Notes under the pieces: model-generated
Databases searched by the model: none
What the model was told of the DNA's origin: nothing
What the model saw: the letters and a program-made list of their open reading frames with translations, nothing else
Shown here: positions 1 to 8,698 of the stretch, in pieces
How the letters are laid out: every line of letters begins with the position of its first letter
Position numbering within the stretch: the first letter of the stretch is position 1
NCBI GenBank assembly: GCA_902554325.1
Contig: CACDOH010000008.1
Location: 1 to 47,587 of the forward strand
Source: an uncultured Pelagibacteraceae bacterium
GTDB lineage: Bacteria; Pseudomonadota; Alphaproteobacteria; Pelagibacterales; AG-422-B15
DNA: 47,587 bases
Direction of reading: 5' to 3'
Translations under genes and position numbers: made by a program

Positions 1-783
1 AATCATAGGAGACGGTGATAATTTCATTAATAATGCGGTTACATTTGCAAAAGATAGAGGCAGAGGAAGGATAATTCTTTTAATTTTTAATGTGTTTAGA
101 ATTAATTGATAAATTTCTTTAAGTGTCATTACCTCAGGTCCGCCAAACTCATAAATTTTTCCTGCTGTCTCCTTATCTCCTAAAATTTTAATTAACCCCT
201 CAGCAATATCCTTAACATACACGCACTGAAACTTGTTATTACTAAACAAAGGAACAATTGGAAGAAGCTTCACAAGCTTTGACTGCAAAGTAAAAAATCC
301 GTCACCAGGTCCAAAAACAATTGATGGTCTAATAATTGTTGATGATGAAAAGTTATCTAAAATATTTTTTTCTCCTAAACCTTTTGATACTTGATATTTT
401 GCATCGCTATTAATATCAGCTCCTATAGATGAAAAGTGAATTAAACGTTCAATTTTGTGTTCAGAGCATAATTCTGCAATATTTTTTGGTCCTGCTGCAT
501 GACAGTTATCAAAAGTCTGATCACCTGAAGACTCATTAAGTATACCGACAAAATTAATGACAATATCTGATCCAATTATGTGAGGTTCAATCGTATGCTT
601 TAAGCTTATATTTCCCTTAATTATATCTAGTTGATCAATGGGACCCATCGTTCTTATATTTCCAGCAAGATGGGTATTTCTGCATATAATTTTTAATTTA
701 TGCCCGAGTTTTAGTAATTCTGAAATGCAATATTTGGCTAAAAAACCAGAACCTCCAATTATAGTAATTTTTTTTTGCTTCAT
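1..783 (-). CDS. NDUFA9-like NAD(P)-binding protein (complex I-associated family), 3' end outside window
   Basis: I translated this from the minus strand: an open frame of 261 codons runs from ATG at 783 to the window edge without a stop. The N-terminus KITIIGGSGFLAKYC is a Rossmann dinucleotide-binding loop of the atypical short-chain dehydrogenase type. Further on, LIHFSSIGAD and a YQVSKGLGE segment match the modified Tyr/Lys region, and IIRPSIVFGPGDGFF is the usual signature of the NDUFA9/complex I NAD(P)H-binding family. Family members act at the inner membrane, probably in complex I assembly or quinone metabolism; the exact bacterial role is not settled. It is divergent from the exonuclease gene at 836, with 52 bp between the two starts. 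The C-terminal part is missing only because the window ends. Confidence 0.85.
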   Translation of the reverse strand, partial: MKQKKITIIGGSGFLAKYCISELLKLGHKLKIICRNTHLAGNIRTMGPIDQLDIIKGNISLKHTIEPHIIGSDIVINFVGILNESSGDQTFDNCHAAGPKNIAELCSEHKIERLIHFSSIGADINSDAKYQVSKGLGEKNILDNFSSSTIIRPSIVFGPGDGFFTLQSKLVKLLPIVPLFSNNKFQCVYVKDIAEGLIKILGDKETAGKIYEFGGPEVMTLKEIYQLILNTLKIKRIILPLPLSFANVTALLMKLSPSPMI

Positions 784-835
784 ATTTGATAAATATACCT
801 TATGTACATCTTTGAAATAAGTTAATTTTCATACA

Positions 836-1447
836 ATGCAAACAATTTTACATAAAAACGATTTAGCAGAGGGTGTTGAATTTTCAGATCTTATAGCTGC
901 CGATTGTGAAATGATGGGTTTGCAACCTGATAGAGATCCTTTATGCCTTATACAACTATTTGATGGCCAAGGCGATTGTCATTTGGTTCAATTTATTGAT
1001 AAAAAATTTGAGGCTCCTAATCTTAAAAAGCTACTGAGTAGTGATAAGACATTCATTTTTCATTATGCGAGACATGATTTAGCTGCGATCAAGCATGATT
1101 TAGGCATAATGATTAAAAATGTTTACTGCACAAAACTAAGTTCAAAAATTGCGCGCACATATTCCCAGGGTCATGGATATAAAGATTTATGCAAGGAACT
1201 TCTAAACATCGATATATCAAAAAAGCAACAATCAAGTGACTGGTCAAATCCTGATTTAACCAAGGAGCAAATTAATTATGCTGCTACTGATGTGATGCAC
1301 TTGCATGCTATAAAGGTAAAACTAGATGAAATTCTCAAAAGACAAAGTAGAGAACTACTTGTTGAGTCGTGTATCAAATTTTTGCCAATTAGAGTTGAAC
1401 TCGATTTAAGAGGATGGGAAAATGATATTTTTTCTCATTCTAGTTAA
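836..1447 (+). CDS. rnd: RNase D-like 3'-5' exonuclease (short alphaproteobacterial form)
   Basis: 203 residues, a stand-alone DEDDy exonuclease domain without the HRDC domains of long RNase D. Exo I is the D-x-E of IAADCEMMGL (about residue 20), exo II is HYARHDLAAI (about residue 76), and exo III is NYAATDVMHLHAIK (about residue 148) with the Tyr and Asp of the DEDDy class. The expected role is 3' trimming of tRNA precursors or other structured RNA in the cytoplasm. It leads a plus-strand run with kdsD and the lpt genes, 8 bp before kdsD, an order common in alphaproteobacteria. The start ATG at 836 is the first in frame and gives a normal N-terminus. The family call is firm; the name rnd is by convention for this short form. 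Confidence 0.88.
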   Translation: MQTILHKNDLAEGVEFSDLIAADCEMMGLQPDRDPLCLIQLFDGQGDCHLVQFIDKKFEAPNLKKLLSSDKTFIFHYARHDLAAIKHDLGIMIKNVYCTKLSSKIARTYSQGHGYKDLCKELLNIDISKKQQSSDWSNPDLTKEQINYAATDVMHLHAIKVKLDEILKRQSRELLVESCIKFLPIRVELDLRGWENDIFSHSS

Positions 1448-1455
1448 TATTACAT

Positions 1456-2421
1456 ATGAGCACAAAAAAAATTAAAAGTTACGGAAAATCAGTAATAGAA
1501 ACAGAGATATCTGGAGCTAAGAAACTTTTTAAATCAATCAATTCAGATTTTGTCAAAGCAATCAACAAACTATCAAAAATTAAGGGAAAGGTAATCATCA
1601 CAGGTGTAGGAAAATCAGGTCATATCGCAAGTAAAATTTCAAGCACAATGAGTTCAACTGGCACGCTTTCTCAGTATTGCTCTCCTACAGATATGAGTCA
1701 TGGTGATTTAGGGATAATTACTAAAAATGATGCTATAATAATTATATCTAATTCTGGTAAAAGTGAGGAATTTAAAGCTTTACTAGATTTTGCAGAAAAA
1801 AATAAAGTTTTTGTTATAGGGATTACATCCAATCCAAGAAGTACTCTCTTTAAATCATGTAATATACCATTGTTAATTCCGAATTCAAAAGAAGCATGTT
1901 CAATAGGATTGGCCCCTACAACTTCAACCACTATGTCATTAATTTTAGGCGACGCAATCTGTGTATCTCTTATGAAGGTTAAAAATTTTAAGCTTAAAGA
2001 CTACAAAATGATACATCCTGGAGGTGCTTTAGGCGCTAATATGCTTCAAGTTGAAGACATAATGCATACTGGAAATAAAATGCCAATAGTTCAGGAAGAT
2101 TCTTCAATGAAGTCTGTCATTGTTGAAATGACAAAAAAATCTTTTGGTCATGTAGCGGTAAAAAATAAGCAAAATAGACTGATCGGGATAATTACAGATG
2201 GAGATTTAAGAAGACATATTAAAAAGGCATTATCAGATGTAAATGTTAAAGAAGTTATGTCCTCAAAACCACTGCTTATATGCAAAGAAGAGCTAGTTAT
2301 TAATATACTGCAAAAAATGAATACAAATAAAATTACATGTTTATTTGTAGTAAATAATTTAAAAGAAAAGAAACCGATAGGCATTATCCATATCCATGAC
2401 TGCATTCGATATGTTAATTAA
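1456..2421 (+). CDS. kdsD: D-arabinose 5-phosphate isomerase (KdsD/KpsF/GutQ family)
   Basis: 321 residues, the normal family length. An N-terminal SIS sugar-isomerase domain contains KVIITGVGKSGHIASKIS (about residue 45) and IIISNSGKSEEF (about residue 95). Two C-terminal CBS motifs follow (VEDIMHTGNKMPIV at about 200 and VKEVMSSKPLLI at about 265). The enzyme interconverts ribulose 5-phosphate and arabinose 5-phosphate, the first step toward Kdo of the LPS inner core. It lies directly upstream of lptC, lptA and lptB and overlaps lptC by 26 bp, so Kdo supply and LPS transport are probably co-expressed. CBS domains in this family may sense nucleotides; nothing here shows the ligand. Confidence 0.93.
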   Translation: MSTKKIKSYGKSVIETEISGAKKLFKSINSDFVKAINKLSKIKGKVIITGVGKSGHIASKISSTMSSTGTLSQYCSPTDMSHGDLGIITKNDAIIIISNSGKSEEFKALLDFAEKNKVFVIGITSNPRSTLFKSCNIPLLIPNSKEACSIGLAPTTSTTMSLILGDAICVSLMKVKNFKLKDYKMIHPGGALGANMLQVEDIMHTGNKMPIVQEDSSMKSVIVEMTKKSFGHVAVKNKQNRLIGIITDGDLRRHIKKALSDVNVKEVMSSKPLLICKEELVINILQKMNTNKITCLFVVNNLKEKKPIGIIHIHDCIRYVN

Positions 2422-2917
2422 GAATATTACTAAATTTTCTGTACTCTTTTTATTAATATTATTATTATTCCAGTCTAATCTATTTTCTAATGAAAACATC
2501 GAAATTGAAATAGATAAACCAAAATTTTCTGAAAAAGGCCTTAATAACAGGCTTTATGAAATTAAGGCAGAAAAGGGGATTCAAAAAGAAGGTGATTTGG
2601 AGTTATTTATTGTTGAGGGCAAGCTAAGAACTGACTCTGGTATTTGGATTTATTTAAATGCTAAGAAGGGTAACTTTGACCAAATGGCGAATTTAATAGA
2701 ACTTAGCGGGGAAATAAACTTCTACACTGATGAAGAAGACAGGTTTCAGTCTGACAATGCATCGTTTTCAATTAATGATGATTTAGTCGAATTTAATAAT
2801 AATGTTAAACATGTTAAAGGAAGTAGTATTATAACAGCTGATGAATCAAGAATAAGAAACAATTTTAATCATATTGTCTATAAAGGTAATGTGAGTGCTT
2901 TTTATATTATAGACTAA
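2396..2917 (+). CDS. lptC: LPS transport periplasmic/inner-membrane protein LptC
   Basis: 173 residues. A single N-terminal hydrophobic anchor (about residues 13-29, FSVLFLLILLLFQSNLF) precedes a beta-rich periplasmic domain of LptC/YrbK type with repeated strand patterns (GIWIYLNAKKGNFDQ and RFQSDNASFSINDD). LptC bridges the LptB2FG transporter to the LptA periplasmic conduit. The start at 2396 lies inside kdsD and gives a 26-bp overlap; Met6 at 2411 would reduce the overlap to 11 bp, and I cannot decide between them. Sequence identity in this family is low, so the call rests on topology and on its place between kdsD and lptA. Confidence 0.85.
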   Translation: MTAFDMLIKNITKFSVLFLLILLLFQSNLFSNENIEIEIDKPKFSEKGLNNRLYEIKAEKGIQKEGDLELFIVEGKLRTDSGIWIYLNAKKGNFDQMANLIELSGEINFYTDEEDRFQSDNASFSINDDLVEFNNNVKHVKGSSIITADESRIRNNFNHIVYKGNVSAFYIID

Positions 2918-2920
2918 TTT

Positions 2921-3364
2921 ATGCTTAAAATTTTTTTTATTACTCTTTTTTCCATTTTATTTATTAACGCTACAAATGCTGAGCAAATAAAAATAATATC
3001 TAATAAATTAGAGATTATAAGAGCAGAGAATATTTCAATTTTTTCTGGGAACGTATATGCGATAGAAGGTAATTTAGAAATTTGGTCTGAAAAATTAATT
3101 ATGACCTCAAGCAATGATGAAACTGAAGTTGAGGAAATCAATGCCCATGGTAATGTCAAAATTGTGAGAGAAGAATTATCCATTAGTGGTGATAGAGCGC
3201 AGTATGATCCAATTCAAAATAAATTAATTGTTTTTAATAAAGTTGAAGTTATACAAAATCGAAGTATTATCATGTGTGACAAAATAATTGTGGATCTTGA
3301 AAATTCATCAAGTATTATGAGCAGTGAGTCTAATAAAAGAGTGGAAGCATTAATAATCAACTAA
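2921..3364 (+). CDS. lptA: LPS transport periplasmic protein LptA
   Basis: 147 residues. There is a cleavable signal peptide (about residues 1-20, hydrophobic LKIFFITLFSILFINATNA ending in a plausible A-x-A type site). The rest is an OstA/LptA beta-jellyroll with the typical pattern LEIIRAENISIFSGNVYAIEG and GDRAQYDPIQNKLIVFNKVEV. It forms the periplasmic bridge carrying LPS from LptC to the outer-membrane LptDE complex. It starts 3 bp after the lptC stop and 13 bp before lptB, so it is in the same operon. It is a little shorter than the E. coli protein, within the range seen in alphaproteobacteria. Confidence 0.9.
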   Translation: MLKIFFITLFSILFINATNAEQIKIISNKLEIIRAENISIFSGNVYAIEGNLEIWSEKLIMTSSNDETEVEEINAHGNVKIVREELSISGDRAQYDPIQNKLIVFNKVEVIQNRSIIMCDKIIVDLENSSSIMSSESNKRVEALIIN

Positions 3365-3377
3365 ATATAGAATTGTA

Positions 3378-4130
3378 ATGATTAAAAAACCCACATTAAT
3401 TTCTTCAAATTCGGGGCTTGAAATTAATAACTTAAGAAAATCGCTTTCTGGAAAACAAATCGTGAGAAATGTCTCAATGAAAGTTGAAAAAGGAAAAGTA
3501 ATTGGATTGCTTGGTCCAAATGGTGCGGGCAAAAGCACAGCTTTGTATTGTATTATGGGACTCATTGTCTGTGATGGTGGAGAAATTAAATTAAATAATA
3601 AAGATATTACTACTCTTCCCATGTGGAAAAGAGCTCAGGCTGGACTTGGCTATTTACCCCAGCAGCCAAGCATCTTCAGAGGCTTAAGTGTTGAGAATAA
3701 TATTATGGCTATATTAGAAACAACTAAACTCAACTTAGATCAAAGAATAAACAGACTTGAGGAGCTATTGGCAGAATTTAATTTAACTCATTTACGAAAT
3801 GCAATGCCTCATCAAATATCTGGTGGCGAAAGGCGAAAGTGTGAATGCGCAAGACTTCTTGGGACCAACCCATCTTATGTGTTATTTGATGAACCTTTCT
3901 CAGCACTGGATCCCATTTCTATTAACGATATCAAGTCTGAAATTAATAGACTCAAAGAAAAAGGTATTTCTGTAATAATCACTGATCACCAGGTAAGAGA
4001 GGTGCTAGATATCAGTGACTATAGCTATCTTCTTTTTAGTGGTGAAATAATAGCCCATGGAACAAGTGACAAAATACTTGGCAATAAAGAAGCAAGAAAA
4101 TTTTACTTGGGTGACACGTTCAAATTTTAA
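3378..4130 (+). CDS. lptB: LPS export ABC transporter ATPase LptB
   Basis: 250 residues, a complete ABC ATPase. Walker A is GPNGAGKST (about residues 46-54), the Q-loop region is YLPQQPSIFRGLSVENN, the ABC signature is ISGGERRKCECAR, Walker B is YVLFDEPFSALDP, and the switch His is in VIITDHQVREVL. The SIFRGLSVENN segment after the Q-loop and the RRKCECAR signature are typical of LptB rather than LivG-type proteins. It powers extraction of LPS from the inner membrane with LptFG (not in this window). Its TAA stop ends at 4130 and the next base, 4131, is the 3' end of the opposite-strand tRNA-Ala. The rpoN and hpf genes that often follow lptB are absent here. Confidence 0.96.
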   Translation: MIKKPTLISSNSGLEINNLRKSLSGKQIVRNVSMKVEKGKVIGLLGPNGAGKSTALYCIMGLIVCDGGEIKLNNKDITTLPMWKRAQAGLGYLPQQPSIFRGLSVENNIMAILETTKLNLDQRINRLEELLAEFNLTHLRNAMPHQISGGERRKCECARLLGTNPSYVLFDEPFSALDPISINDIKSEINRLKEKGISVIITDHQVREVLDISDYSYLLFSGEIIAHGTSDKILGNKEARKFYLGDTFKF

Positions 4131-4206
4131 TGGTGGAGCTGACCGGGATCGAACCGGTGACCCTCAACATGCCATGCTGATGCTCTCCCAGCTGAGCTAC
4201 AGCCCC
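4131..4206 (-). tRNA. tRNA-Ala (anticodon GGC)
   Basis: The reverse complement folds as a 76-nt cloverleaf including an encoded CCA. The acceptor stem GGGGCTG pairs with CAGCTCC, the D-arm is GCTC/GAGC, the anticodon stem TCAGC pairs with GTTGA (one G-T pair), the loop is ATGGCAT with anticodon GGC at 4171-4173, and the T-arm is ACCGG/CCGGT with loop TTCGATC. It sits 4 bp after the stop of the TIGR02300 gene on the same strand and is probably co-transcribed with it. Its 3' end abuts the lptB stop codon on the other strand. Confidence 0.97.
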
Positions 4207-4210
4207 ATAT

Positions 4211-4579
4211 TTAGTCTTGATCAATTCCTTCACTAGTTTCGCCATTATCTAGATCGATGTCAACATCACCAGTCATAACTTCATTATCTACTTCCGCGTC
4301 TTCAAGAGTAATTGTATCTTCGTCTATTTCATCATTAAGTTCTATCTCTGTTACATCAGCGATCGACTCCGTTGCATTACTTCCAACTAAGTTATCGTCA
4401 TTCACTGTATCAACATCATCGATAAAAACTTGTTTTGCTGTAGATGTTATTGTCTCATTTAATGGGTCTACATATTCAGTGCCACAGTGCGGACAAACAG
4501 CTGGTTTTCGATTAAGATCATAAAATTTTGCTTCACAATTACTGCAAACAACTTTCTTTCCAAATTTTATGTCTGGCAT
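4211..4579 (-). CDS. TIGR02300 family (FYDLN acid domain) zinc-ribbon protein
   Basis: 122 residues. The N-terminus has a zinc ribbon made of two CxxC pairs, VVCSNCEAKFYDLNRKPAVC followed by PHCG (Cys at about residues 12, 15, 29, 32), with the FYDLN motif that names the family. The remaining ~80 residues are very acidic, rich in Asp, Glu and Thr, and look disordered. The family is essentially alphaproteobacterial and of unknown function. It is divergent from aroA, with 103 bp between them, and followed by tRNA-Ala. The identification is by motif and is firm; no function should be read into it. Confidence 0.92.
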   Translation of the reverse strand: MPDIKFGKKVVCSNCEAKFYDLNRKPAVCPHCGTEYVDPLNETITSTAKQVFIDDVDTVNDDNLVGSNATESIADVTEIELNDEIDEDTITLEDAEVDNEVMTGDVDIDLDNGETSEGIDQD

Positions 4580-4682
4580 ATATAATTTCTAAATAATTTA
4601 TTGGTTAAAATTTTGACAATTTATAAAAAAATATACAGTATTATCAAAAAATATCCTAATTTATTAAATTAATAATACAAGA
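4580..4682. promoter_or_regulatory. Divergent intergenic region between the TIGR02300 gene and aroA, with a candidate -35
   Basis: This 103-bp very AT-rich gap must hold promoters for both flanking genes. On the plus strand there is a consensus TTGACA at 4613-4618. The best -10-like sequence, TACAGT at 4634-4639, is only 15 bp away, and TATTAT at 4639-4644 is 20 bp away, so spacing is not ideal for either. Treat it as a candidate only. Confidence 0.35.
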
Positions 4683-5972
4683 GTGATTAAATTAAAAGGT
4701 TCAATTAAAATATCTGGAGATAAGTCTATTTCACATAGAGCTCTAATTTTTGCCTCACTTTCTACAGGCAAAGTAAAAATTTCAAATTTACTTGAGTCAG
4801 ATGACGTAATGCGAACCCTCAATATTCTACAGGAGTTGGGCATAAAAATAATTAAAAAAAATGAAAAATGGATTGTGTATGGTAATGGAACCGGAGGTTA
4901 TATTCAACCTACTCAAGTACTAGATTGTGGTAATAGTGGCACAAGCGCACGTTTAATGATGGGAGCAGTTGCTTCTAATCCGATAAGCTGCACCTTTATA
5001 GGCGATGACTCCTTGAGTAAGCGATCAATGTCAAGACTATCAATATTTCTTGAAAAAATGGGGGCGGAAATAAAGCTTACTAAAAAAGATTTTTTACCAC
5101 TCCATATAAAAGGTGACATAAATCTTATTCCTTTGGAGCATGTTATGCAAAAAGCATCCGCTCAAGTTAAATCTGCCATTATTCTATCAGCTCTTAACTT
5201 GCGAGGAAAAACTAGAATAATTGAAAAAAGAAATACACGTGATCATACAGAAAGATTAATGAGTTATCTTAAAATCAAGTTTAAAAAGAAAATATTGAGC
5301 AAAAGCTCGACGTCAATTGAACTTAATGGCCCATATGAAATAAAGCCAAGAGATATGATAGTAGCAAGTGACCCTTCCAGTGCGGCTTTTTTTATTGTGG
5401 GAGCATTAATTATTCCAGAGTCTAGAATTACTCTAAAAAATATAGCACTTAACAAATCTAGAATTGCTTTTATCGATGTACTAAAAAAGATGGGGGGTAA
5501 GATAAGAGTAAAAAAAAATAAAACAGTATCTGGTGAAAATGTTGGTGACATTAACGTAACGCACAGCTCACTAAAATCGATTACAATAAAAGCATCTTTA
5601 TCTCCTTATTTAATAGACGAGTATCCAATACTCTCCATTGCGGCGTCACAGGCCAAGGGTGTAACAGTTATGAGAGGATTATCAGAATTAAGACATAAAG
5701 AAAGTGATCGAATAAGGAGTATAATAACAAATTTATCAAAAATAGGATACAAAGTATTTTCTAAAAAGGATGATATATCTATTAAAGGATCCAACAAAAT
5801 AAAGCTAATTAATCAAAAAAAAATAAAAACATATGGTGATCATAGAATTGCCATGTCGTTTGTAATTCTAAGTCTTATTTTTAAAAATAAATTAATTATC
5901 GATGACGAGTCCTGTATTTCAATAAGTTATCCTGATTTTAAGAAACATCTAAAAAAATTGTCTACTAATTAA
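4683..5972 (+). CDS. aroA: 3-phosphoshikimate 1-carboxyvinyltransferase (EPSP synthase)
   Basis: 429 residues, a full-length EPSP synthase. Family motifs in order: GSIKISGDKSISHRALIFAS (about residues 6-25), LDCGNSGTSARLMMG (about 80), SAQVKSAIILSAL (about 159), RDHTERLM (about 188), ASDPSSAAFFIVGA (about 228), LIDEYPILSIAA (about 311), GLSELRHKESDRI (about 332) and GDHRIAMSF (about 387). It catalyses the sixth step of the shikimate pathway. The start is GTG at 4683 and omits the short basic N-terminal extension many alphaproteobacterial AroA carry. The GNSGT and adjacent residues should allow a class I/II glyphosate-type judgement by alignment, which I did not do. It overlaps cmk by one base (TAATG). 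Confidence 0.96.
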   Translation: MIKLKGSIKISGDKSISHRALIFASLSTGKVKISNLLESDDVMRTLNILQELGIKIIKKNEKWIVYGNGTGGYIQPTQVLDCGNSGTSARLMMGAVASNPISCTFIGDDSLSKRSMSRLSIFLEKMGAEIKLTKKDFLPLHIKGDINLIPLEHVMQKASAQVKSAIILSALNLRGKTRIIEKRNTRDHTERLMSYLKIKFKKKILSKSSTSIELNGPYEIKPRDMIVASDPSSAAFFIVGALIIPESRITLKNIALNKSRIAFIDVLKKMGGKIRVKKNKTVSGENVGDINVTHSSLKSITIKASLSPYLIDEYPILSIAASQAKGVTVMRGLSELRHKESDRIRSIITNLSKIGYKVFSKKDDISIKGSNKIKLINQKKIKTYGDHRIAMSFVILSLIFKNKLIIDDESCISISYPDFKKHLKKLSTN

Positions 5973-6601
5973 TGGTAAAAATAATCGCAATCGATGGGCC
6001 AGCTTCAGTAGGAAAATCAACACTAGCTAAAAAAATCTCAAAAACATTTAAGTCACCTGTATTATATAGTGGTAAGCTATATCGCGCGTTAGCACTAAAA
6101 ATCATCAAAAGAAATATTAGTTTCAATAATACTGAAGCAATTTTAAAATGTATTAAATATATCGATTTAGATAATCTCAGCTCTGCAGAACTTTACTCTA
6201 GTCAAGTAGATAACATATCCTCAATAATATCGGCAAAGAAACAAGTAAGGAATAAATTAGTTACACTCCAAAGAAGTTTCCCAAAAAAGTATGGGAGCGG
6301 CAAAAAATTTGCGATTATTGAGGGTAGAGATATTGGTACAATTATTTTTCCAAAAGCAGACTATAAGATTTTTTTGTGGGCGGCAGCAGAAGTAAGAGCC
6401 AAAAGAAGACAAGAGCAGCTCAGAAAAAATGCGAAAAATCCAAGTTATCGTAAGATTTTTAGTGAAATAAACTCTCGTGATCGAAAGGATATGACAAGAA
6501 AAATTGCCCCTCTAATGCCAGCAGCAAATTCGGTATTGCTAGATACCACTTATATTGATATAGAACAGGTTTTTAACGCATTAAAAGAGATAATACTATA
6601 A
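5972..6601 (+). CDS. cmk: Cytidylate kinase
   Basis: 209 residues. The P-loop is IAIDGPASVGKSTLAKKI (residues 4-21), a variant of the family's GPAGSGKGT. Other cytidylate kinase features are VLYSGKLYRALA, IEGRDIGTIIFPKA and RAKRRQEQL, followed by SEINSRDRKDMTR. It phosphorylates CMP and dCMP. The order aroA-cmk-rpsA is conserved across proteobacteria. The ATG shares its A with the last base of the aroA stop, so it is probably translationally coupled. It is slightly short for the family (usually about 215-230), with no obvious missing motif. Confidence 0.95.
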   Translation: MVKIIAIDGPASVGKSTLAKKISKTFKSPVLYSGKLYRALALKIIKRNISFNNTEAILKCIKYIDLDNLSSAELYSSQVDNISSIISAKKQVRNKLVTLQRSFPKKYGSGKKFAIIEGRDIGTIIFPKADYKIFLWAAAEVRAKRRQEQLRKNAKNPSYRKIFSEINSRDRKDMTRKIAPLMPAANSVLLDTTYIDIEQVFNALKEIIL

Positions 6602-6612
6602 ACAAAAACTGT

Positions 6613-8310
6613 ATGAATCAAGAGTCCGTAGATAATAATCAAATGACAGAGTTTGACTCAATCCTCAATGAGTCAATTAAAAATTCAAAATTAAAAGAAG
6701 GTACAATTATTAAAGGGACTATTTCCGAAATTGAAGATGACGCAGTGATAGTTGATATAGGAGCAAAAATCGAGGGAAGAATCTCAAAACGCGAATTTGC
6801 ATTTAGAAAAGATCAAAAAGAATTGGAAGTTGGTGATGAAATAGATGTTTATTTAGACAAGATTGAAAATCATAACGGCGATTGTATACTTTCACGATCA
6901 AAAGCTAAGTCCAAAGAAATTTGGGCTGAAATTGAAAAATCTTTTGAAGCTGAAAAATTAATTGAAGGTGTCATTACAGGAAAAGTTAAGGGCGGATTAT
7001 CAGTTGAAATTGGTGTTACTGCGTTCCTTCCGGGATCACAGATAGATACAAGAGTTCAGAGAGATGTTAGTCATTTAATGAATATTCCACAGAAATTTAA
7101 AATCCTCAAGATGGATGTAAAAAGGAATAACATTGTAGTATCCCGAAGAGCAGTCTTAGAAGAGATGCACAAAGAGGTTAGACAAGAGAGATTTTCACAA
7201 CTTAAATTAGGTGATGAAGTAGAAGGAAAAATAAAAGCATTGACCGATTATGGAGCCTTTGTGGATCTTGGAGGATACGACTCTCTTCTTCATAGCAGTG
7301 ATATTACGTATAAAAGAATTGGCCATCCATCTGAAGTTTTACATATTGATCAGCAAGTACGAGTCAAAATTATCAAAGTTGACCCAGAAAAAAATCGCGT
7401 TTCAGTGGGAATGAAACAGCTAGAGAGTGATCCATGGCTTTTAGTTAAAGAAAAATTTAATGTTGATGACAAAGTTAAGGGGGTTGTTACAAATGTTGCT
7501 GAATATGGTATATTTATTGAAATTGAGAATGGCGTTGAGGGACTATGCCATAAAGATATGCTTACATGGAGTCAAAGACAAAACTCCAAACCAGGAAACT
7601 TATATGCTAGATCCCAATCTGTTGACTGCCAAATACTTGAAATTGACCATGATAAAAGAAGGTTAAGTCTTGGAATTAAACAATTAACACCAAATCCTTG
7701 GCAAAAGTTTAATGAAGCCAACCCAGTTGGCAGCATAATGGAAGCAAATATTACAAATATAAAAGATGGAATTATTTTCTGTAACCTCGAGGGAGAAATA
7801 GACGGAGCGATATTCAGCAAAGATCTCTCATGGGACGCAGATCCTAAGGAAGAAATTAAGAAATATAAAGTTGGTGATAGTATTAAGGCTAAAATTATTA
7901 CAAATGATAATGACAAGGTATCACTCTCTATACGAGAAATTGATGGAAATCCATTTGATGAATTAAAAGGTAAAAGTAAAGGTGATATTGTTACATGTAA
8001 TGTAGTTGAAACTGGTGATTTTGGATTAAAGGTACGTGTTGGTGAAAAAGGACCAGTATCGATAATTAAAAGAAGTGAATTAGCTCTTCGAAAGTCTGAT
8101 GCTCGTCCTGAAAGATGGGCAAAAAATGATAAGTTGGATGCTACAATAACAAATATTGATCAAGCAAGTTATAAAATTAGTTTGTCTGTACGTATGATGG
8201 AAGAAACTACGGAACGAGAAGCAATGGAAAAGTACGGCTCGAAGGATAGTGGAGCAAGTCTTGGGGCCATTTTAGGAAAAGCTCTTGGTAGAGACAAAAA
8301 AGAAGACTAA
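6613..8310 (+). CDS. rpsA: 30S ribosomal protein S1
   Basis: 565 residues, six S1 RNA-binding repeats. The repeats can be followed by the motifs GTIIKGTISEIEDDAVIVDIG (shown in part), GVITGKVKGGLSVEIG, GDEVEGKIKALTDYGAFVDL, KVKGVVTNVAEYGIFIEI, GSIMEANITNIKDGIIFCNL and GDIVTCNVVETGDFGLKV. Repeats 3 and 4 show the best conserved GAFVDL/GIFIEI cores. S1 binds mRNA on the small subunit and promotes initiation on structured or weakly Shine-Dalgarno-led messages, which fits the many genes here with poor ribosome-binding sites. It lies 11 bp after cmk and 54 bp before ihfB. Confidence 0.97.
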   Translation: MNQESVDNNQMTEFDSILNESIKNSKLKEGTIIKGTISEIEDDAVIVDIGAKIEGRISKREFAFRKDQKELEVGDEIDVYLDKIENHNGDCILSRSKAKSKEIWAEIEKSFEAEKLIEGVITGKVKGGLSVEIGVTAFLPGSQIDTRVQRDVSHLMNIPQKFKILKMDVKRNNIVVSRRAVLEEMHKEVRQERFSQLKLGDEVEGKIKALTDYGAFVDLGGYDSLLHSSDITYKRIGHPSEVLHIDQQVRVKIIKVDPEKNRVSVGMKQLESDPWLLVKEKFNVDDKVKGVVTNVAEYGIFIEIENGVEGLCHKDMLTWSQRQNSKPGNLYARSQSVDCQILEIDHDKRRLSLGIKQLTPNPWQKFNEANPVGSIMEANITNIKDGIIFCNLEGEIDGAIFSKDLSWDADPKEEIKKYKVGDSIKAKIITNDNDKVSLSIREIDGNPFDELKGKSKGDIVTCNVVETGDFGLKVRVGEKGPVSIIKRSELALRKSDARPERWAKNDKLDATITNIDQASYKISLSVRMMEETTEREAMEKYGSKDSGASLGAILGKALGRDKKED

Positions 8311-8364
8311 ATATTCATTACATTCAATTATTTACAATAAGTCTCAATAACATATAATTATTAT

Positions 8365-8685
8365 ATGAGCTTAATTAAATCTAAACTTATACAAAATATT
8401 ACGGAAGCTAATCCTCATTTATTTGTCAGGGACGTAGAAAGAATAGTTAATACGATATTTAATGAAATCACACACTCTTTGGCTGAGGGCAAAAGAGTAG
8501 AGTTAAGAGGCTTTGGGGCATTTTCAGTTCAACACCGAAAAGAAAGAACAGGAAGAAATCCAAGGACTGGAGAAGCAGTGCAAGTAGATGAGAAATTTAT
8601 TCCAAGATTTAAAACTGGAAAAGAGTTAAGACTTAAATTAAATTCAAAAAACAACACCTCTGTTTTACAGGAAAAAGGCGATTAA
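8365..8685 (+). CDS. ihfB: Integration host factor beta subunit (HU/IHF family)
   Basis: 106 residues, one HU/IHF DNA-bending domain. [18 protein letters not shown] and [18 protein letters not shown] form the helical base, [20 protein letters not shown] and [18 protein letters not shown] form the beta arm with the GRNPRTGE tip and its intercalating Pro. The position after rpsA is the classic ihfB location. The normal roles are nucleoid folding and assistance to promoters and site-specific recombination. The lapA (DUF1049) gene that often stands between ihfB and pyrF in proteobacteria is missing; only 13 bp separate the two. Confidence 0.94.
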   Translation: MSLIKSKLIQNITEANPHLFVRDVERIVNTIFNEITHSLAEGKRVELRGFGAFSVQHRKERTGRNPRTGEAVQVDEKFIPRFKTGKELRLKLNSKNNTSVLQEKGD

Positions 8686-8698
8686 CCTATAATTTGTT

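Noticed and set aside
638-820. Plus-strand 60-codon ORF at the left end.
   Set aside because: It is antisense to the NDUFA9-like gene, whose minus-strand frame has clear family motifs.
2396-2421. The 26-bp kdsD/lptC overlap as a possible frameshift or fusion.
   Set aside because: Both proteins are complete and normal in length; Met6 of lptC at 2411 gives a smaller overlap, so this is ordinary packing.
4257-4523. Plus-strand ORF of 88 codons rich in Ser, Thr and Val.
   Set aside because: It is the antisense shadow of the acidic Asp/Glu tail and zinc ribbon of the TIGR02300 protein.
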